Shown: positions 16,580 through 25,904 of the stretch, piece by piece
How positions within the stretch are numbered: the stretch's first letter is position 1
How the letters are laid out: the number at the start of each line of letters is the position of its first letter
From: Sulfuricurvum sp.
Lineage (GTDB): Bacteria > Campylobacterota > Campylobacteria > Campylobacterales > Sulfurimonadaceae
Reading direction: 5' to 3'
Length of the DNA stretch: 38,115 nt
Assembly: GCA_028714915.1 (NCBI GenBank)
Contig: JAQTLL010000008.1
Location: 1-38,115 of the forward strand
Notes under the pieces: model-generated
Told to the model about the DNA's origin: nothing
Databases searched by the model: none
The model's input: only the letters and a program-made list of their open reading frames with translations
Translations under genes and position numbers: made by a program

Positions 16580-16975
16580 ATGCAAGTTGTTACAGTACCA
16601 AAAGAAGTGATATGGGTGACGAGACTTTTATGGATCGACATTATTGCTCGGCTTATCATTGTATTTGCTGTGGTCTTAACCAGTGTTCTTGGAAATGAGG
16701 AAAAATTAGTGCGTTTATTAATGGTAATACCTAAGACGCTAATAATGGCTTTGATAATTTTGGGTATAAATTATTTTTTACGTAAAGGTAACAAATGGTT
16801 TTTTATATTAACAATAGGCTTGGCAGGAACAGTAGTTGTCTCGAATTTGTTTTCATTATTTAATTATGATGGATTGACAAATCTTGTTGAGTATTTGATT
16901 CAAATACTGTTAGGCAGTTTGATTTTATCGATATTATGTAGCAAACTCACCAAAAACACCCTTCAAAGTGCCTAA
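16580..16975 (+). CDS. Small integral membrane protein, unknown
   Basis: 131 residues with about four hydrophobic segments (roughly 15-38, 47-67, 73-92, 100-122) and short loops, ending in KNTLQSA. No family recognised. Ribosome site AAGGAG 8 bases before the ATG; 11 bases after the preceding gene, so same transcript. It is the last gene before a strong terminator and the shift to minus-strand island genes. It could be a second, membrane-embedded protective protein of the cassette. Confidence 0.7.
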   Translation: MQVVTVPKEVIWVTRLLWIDIIARLIIVFAVVLTSVLGNEEKLVRLLMVIPKTLIMALIILGINYFLRKGNKWFFILTIGLAGTVVVSNLFSLFNYDGLTNLVEYLIQILLGSLILSILCSKLTKNTLQSA

Positions 16976-16979
16976 CCAT

Positions 16980-17007
16980 AGGGCTTTATAAGCCCTTGTT
17001 TTCGTTT
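16980..17007 (+). terminator. Intrinsic terminator of the + strand RTX operon
   Basis: Perfect 7-bp stem AGGGCTT / AAGCCCT with a 3-base loop (16980-16996), followed by TGTTTTCGTTT. It lies four bases after the stop of the gene at 16580 and ends the left part of the + strand cluster. Confidence 0.8.
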
Positions 17008-17027
17008 CATGTTTTTAGATTTTACCT

Positions 17028-17999
17028 CTAAATAGAGGCACTAAATGGAAGCGTTTTTATGTAATCTTCCATAAATTTCCAATCTGGTTTTCCTTGATCG
17101 TCAATAGGAAGTTTTATCACAGATTTTTTCATTTTCTCTAGTCCCCATTTTCTACCATAGCTATATCTATATTTTTCTTTTCTAATTAGTGTATTTATAA
17201 ACATTGAAGAATATTTATTTAATTGAGGATTTATCAGTATAGTGATAGCAGAAGAAGCTAAAAATTCATTTTCTTGAAAGAATGTTTCTCCAATCGAACC
17301 GTCATTTGATACTGTAATTTTATTTCCTGATTCTGTTTTTTCTGAATCAATAAAAGCTAAAATCCCATTATTCTTTTCTGTGGCGGAAATGAAAGGTATA
17401 TTTCCTTCTTTTTCTGTTCTTTTGCCTTCTGTCCCTCTTTTTATTTTAAAGACTTCTTCGTAGGTAAAATATTTCCATTCTTTGTCATACAAAGCTAATA
17501 ATGGATCTTTTTCTAATTTTCTTTGTTCTATATATGAAAGATTTGATTCTTCATAGTTAAATTCTTTCTCCTCAAAAACATAAGAGGGTAAATCTTCTGG
17601 ATGAGGAATCATTATTGATTCTAATGTTTTGTTAGCTTGTCTTCCATAGCTATATCTGTATTTATTTTTTTCTATAATTTTTATATAAAAGAGAAAAGCA
17701 CTAATATTCATTTCATTTTTTGGAGTTAGGATGTAAACATCTCGTCCTGAATAGTATTCTTTCTCATGAAAAAAAGTAGATAAAACCGAACCTCCTGCTG
17801 CTACACTTAATGAAGGCACTTTATTTGTAGGTTGATCTTCAATTTGTAATACATAATCAGAAATACCATTATTAAAACTACCTCGTCCAACATAAGGAAT
17901 AGAATCCTCTTGTTTTTTATTAACTATAGTTAATTTATTTTTATCTAAATTTACTCCGTATTTCACTTCAAAAATTTCATTTAGTTTTACTAATCTCAT
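17028..17999 (-). CDS. Specificity (S/B) subunit of a BcgI-like restriction-modification system
   Basis: 323 residues. Two target-recognition halves of the HsdS type: each half begins with a strand/loop 'F.(V/I)K.G' (IFEVKYGVN; VFKIKRGTE), and each ends in a helix starting YSYGR (near 115 and 277) followed by a P-terminated strand. It closes with GKPDWKFMEDYIKTLPFS, typical of short S subunits of type IIB enzymes. The length is close to that of the B subunit of BcgI. It starts 3 bases after the stop of the gene at 18003, forming an operon. The role is to direct both methylation and cutting to a bipartite site, which cannot be predicted from sequence alone. Confidence 0.85.
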   Translation of the reverse strand: MRLVKLNEIFEVKYGVNLDKNKLTIVNKKQEDSIPYVGRGSFNNGISDYVLQIEDQPTNKVPSLSVAAGGSVLSTFFHEKEYYSGRDVYILTPKNEMNISAFLFYIKIIEKNKYRYSYGRQANKTLESIMIPHPEDLPSYVFEEKEFNYEESNLSYIEQRKLEKDPLLALYDKEWKYFTYEEVFKIKRGTEGKRTEKEGNIPFISATEKNNGILAFIDSEKTESGNKITVSNDGSIGETFFQENEFLASSAITILINPQLNKYSSMFINTLIRKEKYRYSYGRKWGLEKMKKSVIKLPIDDQGKPDWKFMEDYIKTLPFSASI

Positions 18000-18002
18000 A
18001 GC

Positions 18003-19844
18003 TTACACCTCTCCTTCAAATAATTCAGCATTAGCTAATTTAAATAGAGCATATTTTTTTACTTCAGCTAAAAAATCTTCTTCTGCAAGAGTTGAGTAAT
18101 CTGTTTCAAGATATGCTTCAGCACACCACTCGTCATTTGCTTCAACTTTTACTTTTATACTAAGTTCTGGAATGGTTTCTTTATTTCTGTAAGCTTCTAA
18201 CCAACTTTTTTTAATTGCATCCCATTCATTATTCATGTCTGATCTTCCAAATTTTTTTGACTTAACATAACCATCTTTTTTCCAATAACCAAACCAAGTT
18301 TTATAATCTTCTTCTGTATCATGAGGAATATGAGCTTCAAATACCATAATACATGTGACTGTGCCTACTGGATAAAATAGCTCGTCAGGCATACTCATAA
18401 CAGCCTCTAATCTATGTTTTTTGAATAGTTTTTCTTTTGTTTTATGGATTTGAATCGCACAGCTCATTGGAACAATTGTTATTAACTTTCCTCCTGGTTT
18501 TAAAATATTTAATGTATGATAAATAAAATCAAGCTCATGTAATCCTACTCCTTTTTGAGAATATGGAGGATTGATAAAAGCGTAATCTATTTCTTTTTCT
18601 TTTAGTTCTTTTGTGATACTTTCGTCAAAACAAGATCCTTGATATATATTGGCTTGTCCGTCTCCTCTTAATATCATGTTGGCACAAGCTAATGTATACA
18701 TATTTGGTTGAAGTTCAACTCCATACAAACAGTTCTTTTTGATATTTATAATATCGTCTTCACCTGTTGCCTTAGAAGTCATTTTACTCATAGCAGATAT
18801 TAAAAATCCAGCTGTCCCAGCACATGTATCTAATACTTTTGTATTAGGTGTTAATGTAACTAATTCTGAAAATAAGTTTGTTATATGTCTTGGAGTTAAT
18901 ACAATTCCTAATCCTTTTTTATCTCCTCCTGTATATTTCAAAAACTCTCCATAAAAATGTCCTATTGCGTCATAATTATGCTCACTTGTTATGTATTGGC
19001 TAACATTTTCTTTAATTTTGTCAATAATATGTCTTAATGGGCTATAGTCACCATTAATCCCTTCTACTGATAAATTTGGGTGATTACTAATAAATGAATA
19101 TGTATGAATCATATTGCTTAATTTTTGATCTGGTATATTTGCTGATTTTAATTCAGTTTGTATAGCTGTTGTAAGCTGAATCGCCAAAGGATTGCCTTCA
19201 TAATTTTTATAACTATTTTTAAATCCTTGATTGTTTAGTGCTATCAATATCCCACTTACCAAAAGAGGTTTTTCTGCTTCTGATAATTTTGCATTTGCAT
19301 ACATATATTCATGGATTTTTCTTGAAAACTCAATCAATTTATTAAAAGACAATTCTTCTTCTGCAATATCTCTTTCTATAAGCTTTTTATAATCTTTGAA
19401 ATCTACTATACTGCTTAAACAAGAACCTTTTTTATCAAGGATAACACTACACTCTTCGGTTCCCTTTTTCCAAAAATAATTAGAAATTATCAATTCTTCT
19501 TCATTTTGACCACTTGCAGCTATTGCTATGACATTGAAAAAATCTTTAAGCTTTGAAGCATAATGTAAAGCTCCATCTACTGCATATTTTACCGCTTGTC
19601 TATTTGTTTGGTTCTCGCTATCGTGAAACTTTGTATCTGGTTTACATTCAACAACTATTACATAATCACTATTTTTTTCTACAATAATAAACTCTGGTCT
19701 GCCAACACTACCACTACCGTTTTTGCTCGCTGTTTTTAATAATTCTTGAACTTTTTTATTTGTCGATTTTTGTTCGTCAATATTTTTATAGCCTAACTCT
19801 TTTAATCTAGATTTGATTAAATCTTCTGTAATTCTTTCATTCAT
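18003..19844 (-). CDS. Fused nuclease-methyltransferase (A subunit), BcgI-like type IIB system
   Basis: 613 residues. N-terminal PD-(D/E)xK nuclease signature: GRPEF (Glu51) and YVIVVECKP (Glu66, Lys68). It is followed by a helical linker and a gamma-class N6-adenine methyltransferase: SAM motif LDTCAGTAGFL near 340 and catalytic NPPY (FINPPYSQKG) near 423. The combination of nuclease and methyltransferase in one ~610-residue chain, with a separate ~320-residue S subunit downstream, matches BcgI organisation. Start supported by GGAG about 9 bases upstream. The gene is strongly AT-rich compared with the RTX cores, indicating acquisition by transfer. Confidence 0.87.
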   Translation of the reverse strand: MNERITEDLIKSRLKELGYKNIDEQKSTNKKVQELLKTASKNGSGSVGRPEFIIVEKNSDYVIVVECKPDTKFHDSENQTNRQAVKYAVDGALHYASKLKDFFNVIAIAASGQNEEELIISNYFWKKGTEECSVILDKKGSCLSSIVDFKDYKKLIERDIAEEELSFNKLIEFSRKIHEYMYANAKLSEAEKPLLVSGILIALNNQGFKNSYKNYEGNPLAIQLTTAIQTELKSANIPDQKLSNMIHTYSFISNHPNLSVEGINGDYSPLRHIIDKIKENVSQYITSEHNYDAIGHFYGEFLKYTGGDKKGLGIVLTPRHITNLFSELVTLTPNTKVLDTCAGTAGFLISAMSKMTSKATGEDDIINIKKNCLYGVELQPNMYTLACANMILRGDGQANIYQGSCFDESITKELKEKEIDYAFINPPYSQKGVGLHELDFIYHTLNILKPGGKLITIVPMSCAIQIHKTKEKLFKKHRLEAVMSMPDELFYPVGTVTCIMVFEAHIPHDTEEDYKTWFGYWKKDGYVKSKKFGRSDMNNEWDAIKKSWLEAYRNKETIPELSIKVKVEANDEWCAEAYLETDYSTLAEEDFLAEVKKYALFKLANAELFEGEV

Positions 19845-20157
19845 TTTTTTATCTCCATGTTGTTTTTTTTGTCTTTTTTTGGACTGGAAAACCTAAAAGG
19901 AGAACTACGAATTTATTGTTAAAAAAGAACCTTCAAAACATTTATGTTTTGTTATAGGAATATTTCAAATAAAAATAAGGGTTATTGAAAAGAATTTACA
20001 TGATTTTTGAAAGAAAATAGAGGAAGTTGTGATTTATGAAGATTTTTGAAGTTTTTAACGTGTAAAAAGCCTAAAAAAGACTTTTAGATTAACAATGAGT
20101 TTTTGTTTTGAGTTGGATTTGTTTGAGATTTAGAGGAAAGCCAAAATAAATTGGCTT
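19845..20157. other. Intergenic region between the two restriction-modification systems
   Basis: 313 bases with no convincing gene. It is very AT-rich and should hold the promoter of the BcgI-like pair (minus strand), but I could not pick a confident -35/-10. At 20137-20158 an 8-bp inverted repeat AAAGCCAA/TTGGCTTT with a 6-base loop overlaps the stop codon of the gene at 20158. It is a possible weak terminator for that gene, without a T-run on the minus strand. Confidence 0.5.
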
Positions 20158-23100
20158 TTATAAGTAGCTTTGTAAGATTTTAGATTCTTGATCTTTTAAC
20201 GTTGAAATTTTAATTGCTAAATCATCTTTCTCTTTTTCAAGAGTTTCTATCTTTTCTACAATTTCTCTTTGTTTATCAAGAGAAGGAAGAGGAATTTTAA
20301 TACTTTCAATAGTAGGTATTGTTAATTCAATTTGACCACTTTGACCTTTTGCCATTTTTTCTATTGTTTGAAATCCTATGTCAGCTAATGCGTATAACAC
20401 ATATCTTGGAAGTGCAATAGATTGATTGAGGCGGAGAATAGAAATATGTGAATCAGCAACAAAATCACCTTCAAGATTAAAGATGGTAACTCTTCCAGCT
20501 GTCCCAACACCAGAAGAATTAATTAATATGTCGCCTTTTTGTAAATTTCTTTCGTCAGATTTGAATGATTCAATTGCAAAATGTTCTTCACTAAAATCAA
20601 ATACTTCATATCCTCGTGCTTGACCAGACTTAATCACCTGAATTGTGCTATTACCATATTTTGTTGATTTACCACGCTTCAACATGGTGTTTATTTGACC
20701 TAATTTTGTAAGGGTTCCAAATTCAGAAGCTAGTAAAAAACTTTTATCGATTTCTTGAGAGATTAAATTTATTTTACTATTAAAAACTTTTATAGCCAAA
20801 TCGTTATTTTCAAGTTCTTTAACAATTGTTTTCTGTATATCAAAAGGAGGAAGAGGAATGTTTAATAATTTAAATGAATCAATGTCTATGTTTTTTTGAG
20901 CGACCCCCCTTCCACATGAATAAATATTTTCCTGATTTTGATATAAATATAAATTTAAATAATCAATATTTAGTAGGTCTGTATTTGATTTAACAGTAAA
21001 GCCTGAATCATTTAGAAAAAATGCACCTGAGACATATCTAACACATTGAGGAGACATTCCAAATCGTGATATTATGAATCTATTTTCTCTATTAAAAGAG
21101 TTGGCTTTAAAAGTCTCTCCACCACCGCCATAAACTGGGTAGATAACTCCCTGTTCATTCTTCTTTACTATTCTTGTGCCATATTCAATTTCTACCAATT
21201 CACCAAGAGTTTTTAATTCCCATTTGCTATTAATTATTACTTTTTTTTTAGCAACCAAAGAAACTTCTTTTAAAAAATCAACTTTATCAAAGGCAATCAT
21301 TTCATGAAGTTTTTTAATAAAGACATGATCTTCTACAGATTTATGAATTGTCTTTTCGGAAATTGTTTCACCCAAAAATGCCCTATGGACATAGCTATTG
21401 ACCTTTTCATCGTTCAATAGATTTTCCATATCATAAAGTTTTGTTGTTGGCTTTTCTTGCTTGTCAAAATACATTCTCATGCCCTCATGACCTCTACGAG
21501 CACTGAACTCATATCCTAGAAATTCTTTTTCAACTTGTTTTTCACCTGATTTAATAAGTATGACTTGTTGATTATATGAAAGGATAAAATAAAGAACCTT
21601 TTCACCTTCACGATCTCGAATAAATTGAGTTAATTTATTATTTATGATCTCTTGTTGTTCTTCTTTTGAATATCCAAGAAATTGTTTTTGAGTGATTAAA
21701 TTTTTATAATCAGAAGATTTTTTAAATAGATTTTTATAGTCAATAAACATTTCCGTTAATTCAATATCTTTTATTATCGTTCCACTCAAAAGAGCTTTAT
21801 AATCATTAAAATCTAAGCCCTGATAAATTGACTCACAATAGGTGCTAAAAGCTCCTGCAATGCCATTACAAGTCATGTCAGCCTGAGCCATAGGATTGCT
21901 CATAAACTTATTAATAACCTCTTTAACTCTTACCCAATGGTTTTCATCTCTTTTTTTCAAAAAAAGAGTAACTGTATTTGTTCCAGTTGCCATAAAGGTA
22001 TTTGAACCAAGTTCAGCTACTCCAACAATATCAAAATACTTTAAAATGATTTCTCTTGCGTCTGTATAAATACCTGTATTACTCAAAATACTGCTAGGAA
22101 GGATTATTCCAGCAACACCACCTTCTTTCAAAAGCTGTTTTGTTCTTTCAATAAACAAACATTCAATCTCGGAACTATCGTCAGTTAAACGATTGTAGAG
22201 ACTAAAAGACTCTTTGCCTTTTTTTAACGTGTTTTTGAATGCAGAAACTGAGTAAGGAGGATTTGCAACGATCACGTCAAACTGGTGGTTATTTCTTTTA
22301 TCACCGTCTGCTGTTTTCTTTAATAGTTTTTCATAGTCAGCACTATTTTCAAAGCTATCAAGACCGTCAGCATGTGCAAGGTTAGCTAAACCATCTCCAT
22401 TAAGGAAACAAGCGACTTTGGCAGTCTTAACAAGTCTATAATCCTTTTCAATCCCATAAACAAAATCTTTAGCCCAAGCATAAGTGTCTTCACTATAACT
22501 ATTAAGCTTTCTTCTTACCGAGTCTTTATATTTACTCTTATCCATAGCCTCAATAATATGCTGTATTTCGTCCATTGCTTCAGTTAAAAAATGACCACTT
22601 CCTGCTGCATAGTCAATTACATAAGGTAAAAAATCTTCTTCTCTGTTTTCTAACTTCTTTTCTATAATCTCTTTTAATGGGATACTACTTGTAATAAATT
22701 TTGCGATAGGAACTGGTGTAAAAAATTGTCCTGATTCTTGTTTCAAGCCTGTGTTCAATAATAATTCAAAGAAATCCCCTAAGAATTGTTGCTTATGAGA
22801 ATATCTCAACTGGAACGGTTGAAGAAGTTCCACAACCTCTTTAACTACATTTGCGTTTTCTTCAAAAGAAGCATCGTCAAAGACTTCTTTAAATGCGAAT
22901 TCATTATTTTTGTAAAGTCGTAGTTTCATGAACATATCTGAAATATGTTGTTTAGAGACGCTATTCAAAGACATAAGTTCTCTATCTAAATCATTATCAC
23001 TAAAATCTGTAATATCAATATTCAAAAATTTTCTCATACCTTCCTTATAAAGGTTGTTAAGTCTATTTTGAAGGGTTATATGTGTATCGTCTTCTTTCCA

Positions 23101-23937
23101 TTGAAACGAAAGTTCTTCATCTGGATCTCTGTTTTCATCTTCGATTTTACATAAAAAGAGATTGAACATTTTATTGAAAGCATTTGGTTTATCCGAAACC
23201 ACGTTATGTCTAAGTATTTCAGCAAATCTATTGAAAATAAATCCACTATCTGATTGTTGGAGAGGTCTTAACTTTTCTCGTATAAGAGCTTTTGATTTAA
23301 TATCATAAATATCCGCCCAGTCTTCAAAAATACCATTATCTTTAAAAGATTTATTCCATAGGGAATGCGTTTCATTTTTATTTGAAGCCACTCTTATATC
23401 TTCTGTAATCTCAACAATGCTATTAAGATAATCTAAGCCATTATCATTTAATCGTGAAGCATATAAACATAAATATTGAGCTGATTTGTCTTGCTGGAAG
23501 TAGGAGAATAGTTGTCCTCCCTTGGCGAGCATATTTTTTCTTTCTTTGTCGTATTCACTTCCAAAAGTTTTACATTCAATCATGAGAAAACATTTATTAT
23601 CGTCGTCTTTATCTGCAACGTAAATATCTAACTTGCCTTTTTCTTTTCGTCCTAAATCCCATTTGATTTCAAGAGTCATTTTTTCTGGTGCATAACCTTT
23701 ATCTAAAAGCTTATCTACACATTCCAATACAACAAAATTTTCACTACTAGAAAAATTACTTGTGGTTTTATCACCAACTGTTATTTTCTCTCCATACTCA
23801 ATAGCTTCTTCATTAAAATCTACTCGTAAAATATATCCATTATGCTTTTTATAGCTCTTGATATAGATTTCTTCTTTGGCTTCTTCTGGTTTAAATCCAA
23901 GATTAATTATCAGCTTTTTGAGATAGTCTTTTTTCAT
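20158..23937 (-). CDS. Single-chain type IIG-like restriction-modification enzyme (nuclease + MTase + two specificity halves)
   Basis: 1259 residues. N-terminal PD-(D/E)xK: GKLDIYV (Asp104) and FLMIECKTFG (Glu121, Lys123). A helical connector is followed by N6-adenine methyltransferase motifs: DYAAGSGHFL near 445 and NPPYSV near 558. The C-terminal part (about 970-1259) holds two HsdS-type recognition domains, the first starting WELKTLGELVEIEYGT and the second FGTLTKLGQINTMLKRG, each closed by 'P(L)P..D.Q..IV..IE' helices (PPFDIQKTIVKELE; PSLDKQREIVEKIE). The length and order are those of type IIG/type I-like fused enzymes common in Campylobacterota. No frameshift or long homopolymer tract seen, so it appears intact. 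Two bases separate it from the upstream small gene. Confidence 0.9.
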   Translation of the reverse strand: MKKDYLKKLIINLGFKPEEAKEEIYIKSYKKHNGYILRVDFNEEAIEYGEKITVGDKTTSNFSSSENFVVLECVDKLLDKGYAPEKMTLEIKWDLGRKEKGKLDIYVADKDDDNKCFLMIECKTFGSEYDKERKNMLAKGGQLFSYFQQDKSAQYLCLYASRLNDNGLDYLNSIVEITEDIRVASNKNETHSLWNKSFKDNGIFEDWADIYDIKSKALIREKLRPLQQSDSGFIFNRFAEILRHNVVSDKPNAFNKMFNLFLCKIEDENRDPDEELSFQWKEDDTHITLQNRLNNLYKEGMRKFLNIDITDFSDNDLDRELMSLNSVSKQHISDMFMKLRLYKNNEFAFKEVFDDASFEENANVVKEVVELLQPFQLRYSHKQQFLGDFFELLLNTGLKQESGQFFTPVPIAKFITSSIPLKEIIEKKLENREEDFLPYVIDYAAGSGHFLTEAMDEIQHIIEAMDKSKYKDSVRRKLNSYSEDTYAWAKDFVYGIEKDYRLVKTAKVACFLNGDGLANLAHADGLDSFENSADYEKLLKKTADGDKRNNHQFDVIVANPPYSVSAFKNTLKKGKESFSLYNRLTDDSSEIECLFIERTKQLLKEGGVAGIILPSSILSNTGIYTDAREIILKYFDIVGVAELGSNTFMATGTNTVTLFLKKRDENHWVRVKEVINKFMSNPMAQADMTCNGIAGAFSTYCESIYQGLDFNDYKALLSGTIIKDIELTEMFIDYKNLFKKSSDYKNLITQKQFLGYSKEEQQEIINNKLTQFIRDREGEKVLYFILSYNQQVILIKSGEKQVEKEFLGYEFSARRGHEGMRMYFDKQEKPTTKLYDMENLLNDEKVNSYVHRAFLGETISEKTIHKSVEDHVFIKKLHEMIAFDKVDFLKEVSLVAKKKVIINSKWELKTLGELVEIEYGTRIVKKNEQGVIYPVYGGGGETFKANSFNRENRFIISRFGMSPQCVRYVSGAFFLNDSGFTVKSNTDLLNIDYLNLYLYQNQENIYSCGRGVAQKNIDIDSFKLLNIPLPPFDIQKTIVKELENNDLAIKVFNSKINLISQEIDKSFLLASEFGTLTKLGQINTMLKRGKSTKYGNSTIQVIKSGQARGYEVFDFSEEHFAIESFKSDERNLQKGDILINSSGVGTAGRVTIFNLEGDFVADSHISILRLNQSIALPRYVLYALADIGFQTIEKMAKGQSGQIELTIPTIESIKIPLPSLDKQREIVEKIETLEKEKDDLAIKISTLKDQESKILQSYL

Positions 23938-23939
23938 TT

Positions 23940-24185
23940 TTATTGATCCTCTGAATAAGGGTTTAAATTTAGTTCTATTGAATCCATTCTAAGTGCATAC
24001 ATACATTGTATGAAGAATGCAAAACTAAAAGTTCCTCTGCTTAATTTGGTAGCTATAGTGTTTTGATTCTCTTCTAAGCCCATTGCTTGCAACGCTAAGG
24101 CTAAATCATGGTATCTCATATTACGTCGTGCTAATTGGGCTTTTAGTATCCCTTTGGCTTGTTCGTTCCAATATTCTTCTGGCAT
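23940..24185 (-). CDS. DUF6471-type small protein, partner of the restriction-modification gene
   Basis: 81 residues: MPEEYWNEQAKGILKAQLAR, then a helix-turn-helix-like middle (YHDLALALQAMGLEENQNTI) and TKLSRGTFSFAFFIQCMYAL. The 'W...AK..LKA.L.RR...Y..LA..L...G..E....I..KLSRG.FS..FF.QC..A' pattern is that of DUF6471 proteins, which look like small DNA-binding domains. It is first in a two-gene operon with the enzyme at 20158, where a controller protein would be expected. A regulatory role is inference. Confidence 0.75.
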   Translation of the reverse strand: MPEEYWNEQAKGILKAQLARRNMRYHDLALALQAMGLEENQNTIATKLSRGTFSFAFFIQCMYALRMDSIELNLNPYSEDQ

Positions 24186-24403
24186 TTGTTTTCCCTCCGA
24201 TATTCTACTAATAATTAATAGTTTTAGAGATTTTAAATTAGCTGTATTGGATTAAAAATAATTCATACTAAACAAATATTTATGTCAAATATAAAATATT
24301 AATTCCTTATATAGCAATATATATTCTAATATAGCATAATCTTGTTGTTAATGAAATAAATCTCAAAATATACATATTAATATGTTTTCTTTATTGATTA
24401 TTA

Positions 24404-24419
24404 ATGTCATATATGACAT
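24404..24419. repeat. 16-bp perfect palindrome between divergent genes
   Basis: ATGTCATATATGACAT reads the same on both strands and lies in the space between the DUF6471 gene (leftward) and the transposase gene (rightward), 34 bases before the transposase start. It could be an operator for the small DNA-binding-like protein or part of the transposase leader. It may be chance in such AT-rich DNA. Confidence 0.45.
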
Positions 24420-24453
24420 AATAAACTCAACAAAAAGGGTGAAAGGAGATTTT

Positions 24454-25473
24454 ATGTCTCAACATTTTTTATTATCGTCTGCTTCTCGGACTTTTAGTGT
24501 TGTTAAGATTGCTAAAATGACAGAGAAACAAGCTGAAACCTTCTTTCGTAAAATTCGTTGGTCTGATACCAATGGAAAACCTGTTTGTCCTTCTTGTGGC
24601 TCTTTATCTCATTACAATTTATCTACTCGTGACGTTTGGAAATGTAAAGATTGCTCAAAACAATTTTCGGTTACTTCTGGAACTTTATTTTCAGGTCATA
24701 AACTCCCATTAAAAACTTATTTACTTGCTATTGCTATTTTTACCAATGAAGTTAAAGGGATGAGTGCTTTAAAACTTACAAGAGAACTTAACATCCAATA
24801 TAAGACAGCTTTCGTTCTTCTTCATAAAATAAGAGACGCTTTACTTGAAACAAGAGACGAAGCTCCTTTAAATGGTGTGTGTGAAATGGATGGTGCTTAT
24901 GTTAATCATTATGTCCGTCCAGCTAATAATATTGAAGATCGTGTTGATAGAAGAAGATTTGAAAACCAAAGTCCTAATAAGCGTTGTATCGTTGTTGTTC
25001 GCCAACGTCATGACGGTGGAACTGAATACATAGGAAGCAGTAGAACGCTCACTTACGTCCTTCACAATGAAAATCCTACTGGTATAGCTCAAATTGCTAA
25101 CGTAGCCATTGAAAGAGGAACAGAGGTTCATACAGACGAAGCTAACGCCTATGATAACCTACACGCTCATTATAATATGCAACGTGTCAATCACTCTGTA
25201 GAATATATGTCAGAGGAAGGGGCTTGTTCCAATAATGCTGAAAGTTATTTTGCAAGATTCCGAAGATTTCAACATGGTCAAATTCACAGAATGGGAAATT
25301 TGTATATCTCTAATTATGCTAATGAAATCGCTTACAGAGAAGATACACGAAGAATGTCCAATGGAGAAATATTTCAGGATATTTCAGAGAAGTGTATGAA
25401 GACAATCCAATCTAACGAATGGACTGGCTACTGGCAGGGTAATCACCGTATCTCTGAAAGATTAGGGGCTTAG
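24454..25473 (+). CDS. IS1595-family (ISXO2-like) transposase
   Basis: 339 residues from the ATG at 24454, chosen over the in-frame ATG at 24382 because GAAAGGAG lies 6 bases upstream and the added 24 residues do not look like the family. The N-terminal zinc ribbon has Cys45, Cys48, Cys64 and Cys67 (CPSCGSLSHY...CKDCSKQF). The DDE-type core has Asp146 (CEMDGAYV), Asp228 (VHTDEANAYD) and Glu263 (NNAESYFARFRR). All catalytic positions are present, so the protein looks functional. I could not find matched terminal inverted repeats or an 8-bp target duplication, so the element's ends remain undefined. It marks how the 17-26 kb island may have been assembled. Confidence 0.88.
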   Translation: MSQHFLLSSASRTFSVVKIAKMTEKQAETFFRKIRWSDTNGKPVCPSCGSLSHYNLSTRDVWKCKDCSKQFSVTSGTLFSGHKLPLKTYLLAIAIFTNEVKGMSALKLTRELNIQYKTAFVLLHKIRDALLETRDEAPLNGVCEMDGAYVNHYVRPANNIEDRVDRRRFENQSPNKRCIVVVRQRHDGGTEYIGSSRTLTYVLHNENPTGIAQIANVAIERGTEVHTDEANAYDNLHAHYNMQRVNHSVEYMSEEGACSNNAESYFARFRRFQHGQIHRMGNLYISNYANEIAYREDTRRMSNGEIFQDISEKCMKTIQSNEWTGYWQGNHRISERLGA

Positions 25474-25904
25474 GCTACCAATTCCCAAGTGAAACCAGTT
25501 AATGAATTTTTATTTACGGATTGTATTAAATTACTTTTGACCTGTTTTTTCAGGGTGTTAAGTAAAGACTTTTGAACATTATCCATTAACGCTCTATCCT
25601 CATGATCTAATTTCTTTTTTCTCATAAGCTCAATAGTTATATCGCTGGTTGTCATTGGTTCTTTTGCTTTTCTAAGAGTATCAAGAATCATTACATGGCT
25701 CTCTCCACGTTTGAAATAATGTTTATTACCTGTATATCGTTTGGCTTTTATTTTTTTAATATCAAAATCTGGACTAAATACTTTTATAGACGTATCTATT
25801 CCACTAATAATCTCTTCTAACTGCTGAACCTTCGTTTTATAGAACTTCAATTCACCCGATAACTCTTCTTTTTTGCTGATTAATTGACTGACTACGTGTT
25901 GCAT
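25470..25904 (-). CDS. Small coiled-coil / winged-helix-like protein convergent with the transposase
   Basis: 144 residues. An N-terminal coiled coil (SQLISKKEELSGELKFYKTKVQQLEEII) is followed by a basic stretch (IKAKRYTGNKHYFKRGE) and a C-terminal part that looks like a winged helix (ILDTLRKAKEPMTTSDITIELM ... LLNTLKKQVKSN). Proteins with this plan are common hypothetical proteins in Proteobacteria. Its stop codon overlaps the transposase stop by two bases in tail-to-tail orientation. Ribosome site AAAAGGAG before the start. It may be a passenger or regulator travelling with the transposase. Confidence 0.7.
   Translation of the reverse strand: MQHVVSQLISKKEELSGELKFYKTKVQQLEEIISGIDTSIKVFSPDFDIKKIKAKRYTGNKHYFKRGESHVMILDTLRKAKEPMTTSDITIELMRKKKLDHEDRALMDNVQKSLLNTLKKQVKSNLIQSVNKNSLTGFTWELVA

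Noticed and set aside
16976..17030. tRNA-based attachment site at the island's left edge
   Set aside because: No tRNA-like cloverleaf sequence was seen; the only structure is the intrinsic terminator.
20904..20909. C6 tract in the single-chain restriction-modification gene as a phase-variation switch
   Set aside because: Six bases is too short for the tracts that drive phase variation, and the frame is intact on both sides.
24382..24453. Upstream in-frame ATG for the transposase
   Set aside because: The added residues are hydrophobic and unlike the family, the palindrome would fall inside the gene, and a good ribosome site precedes the ATG at 24454.
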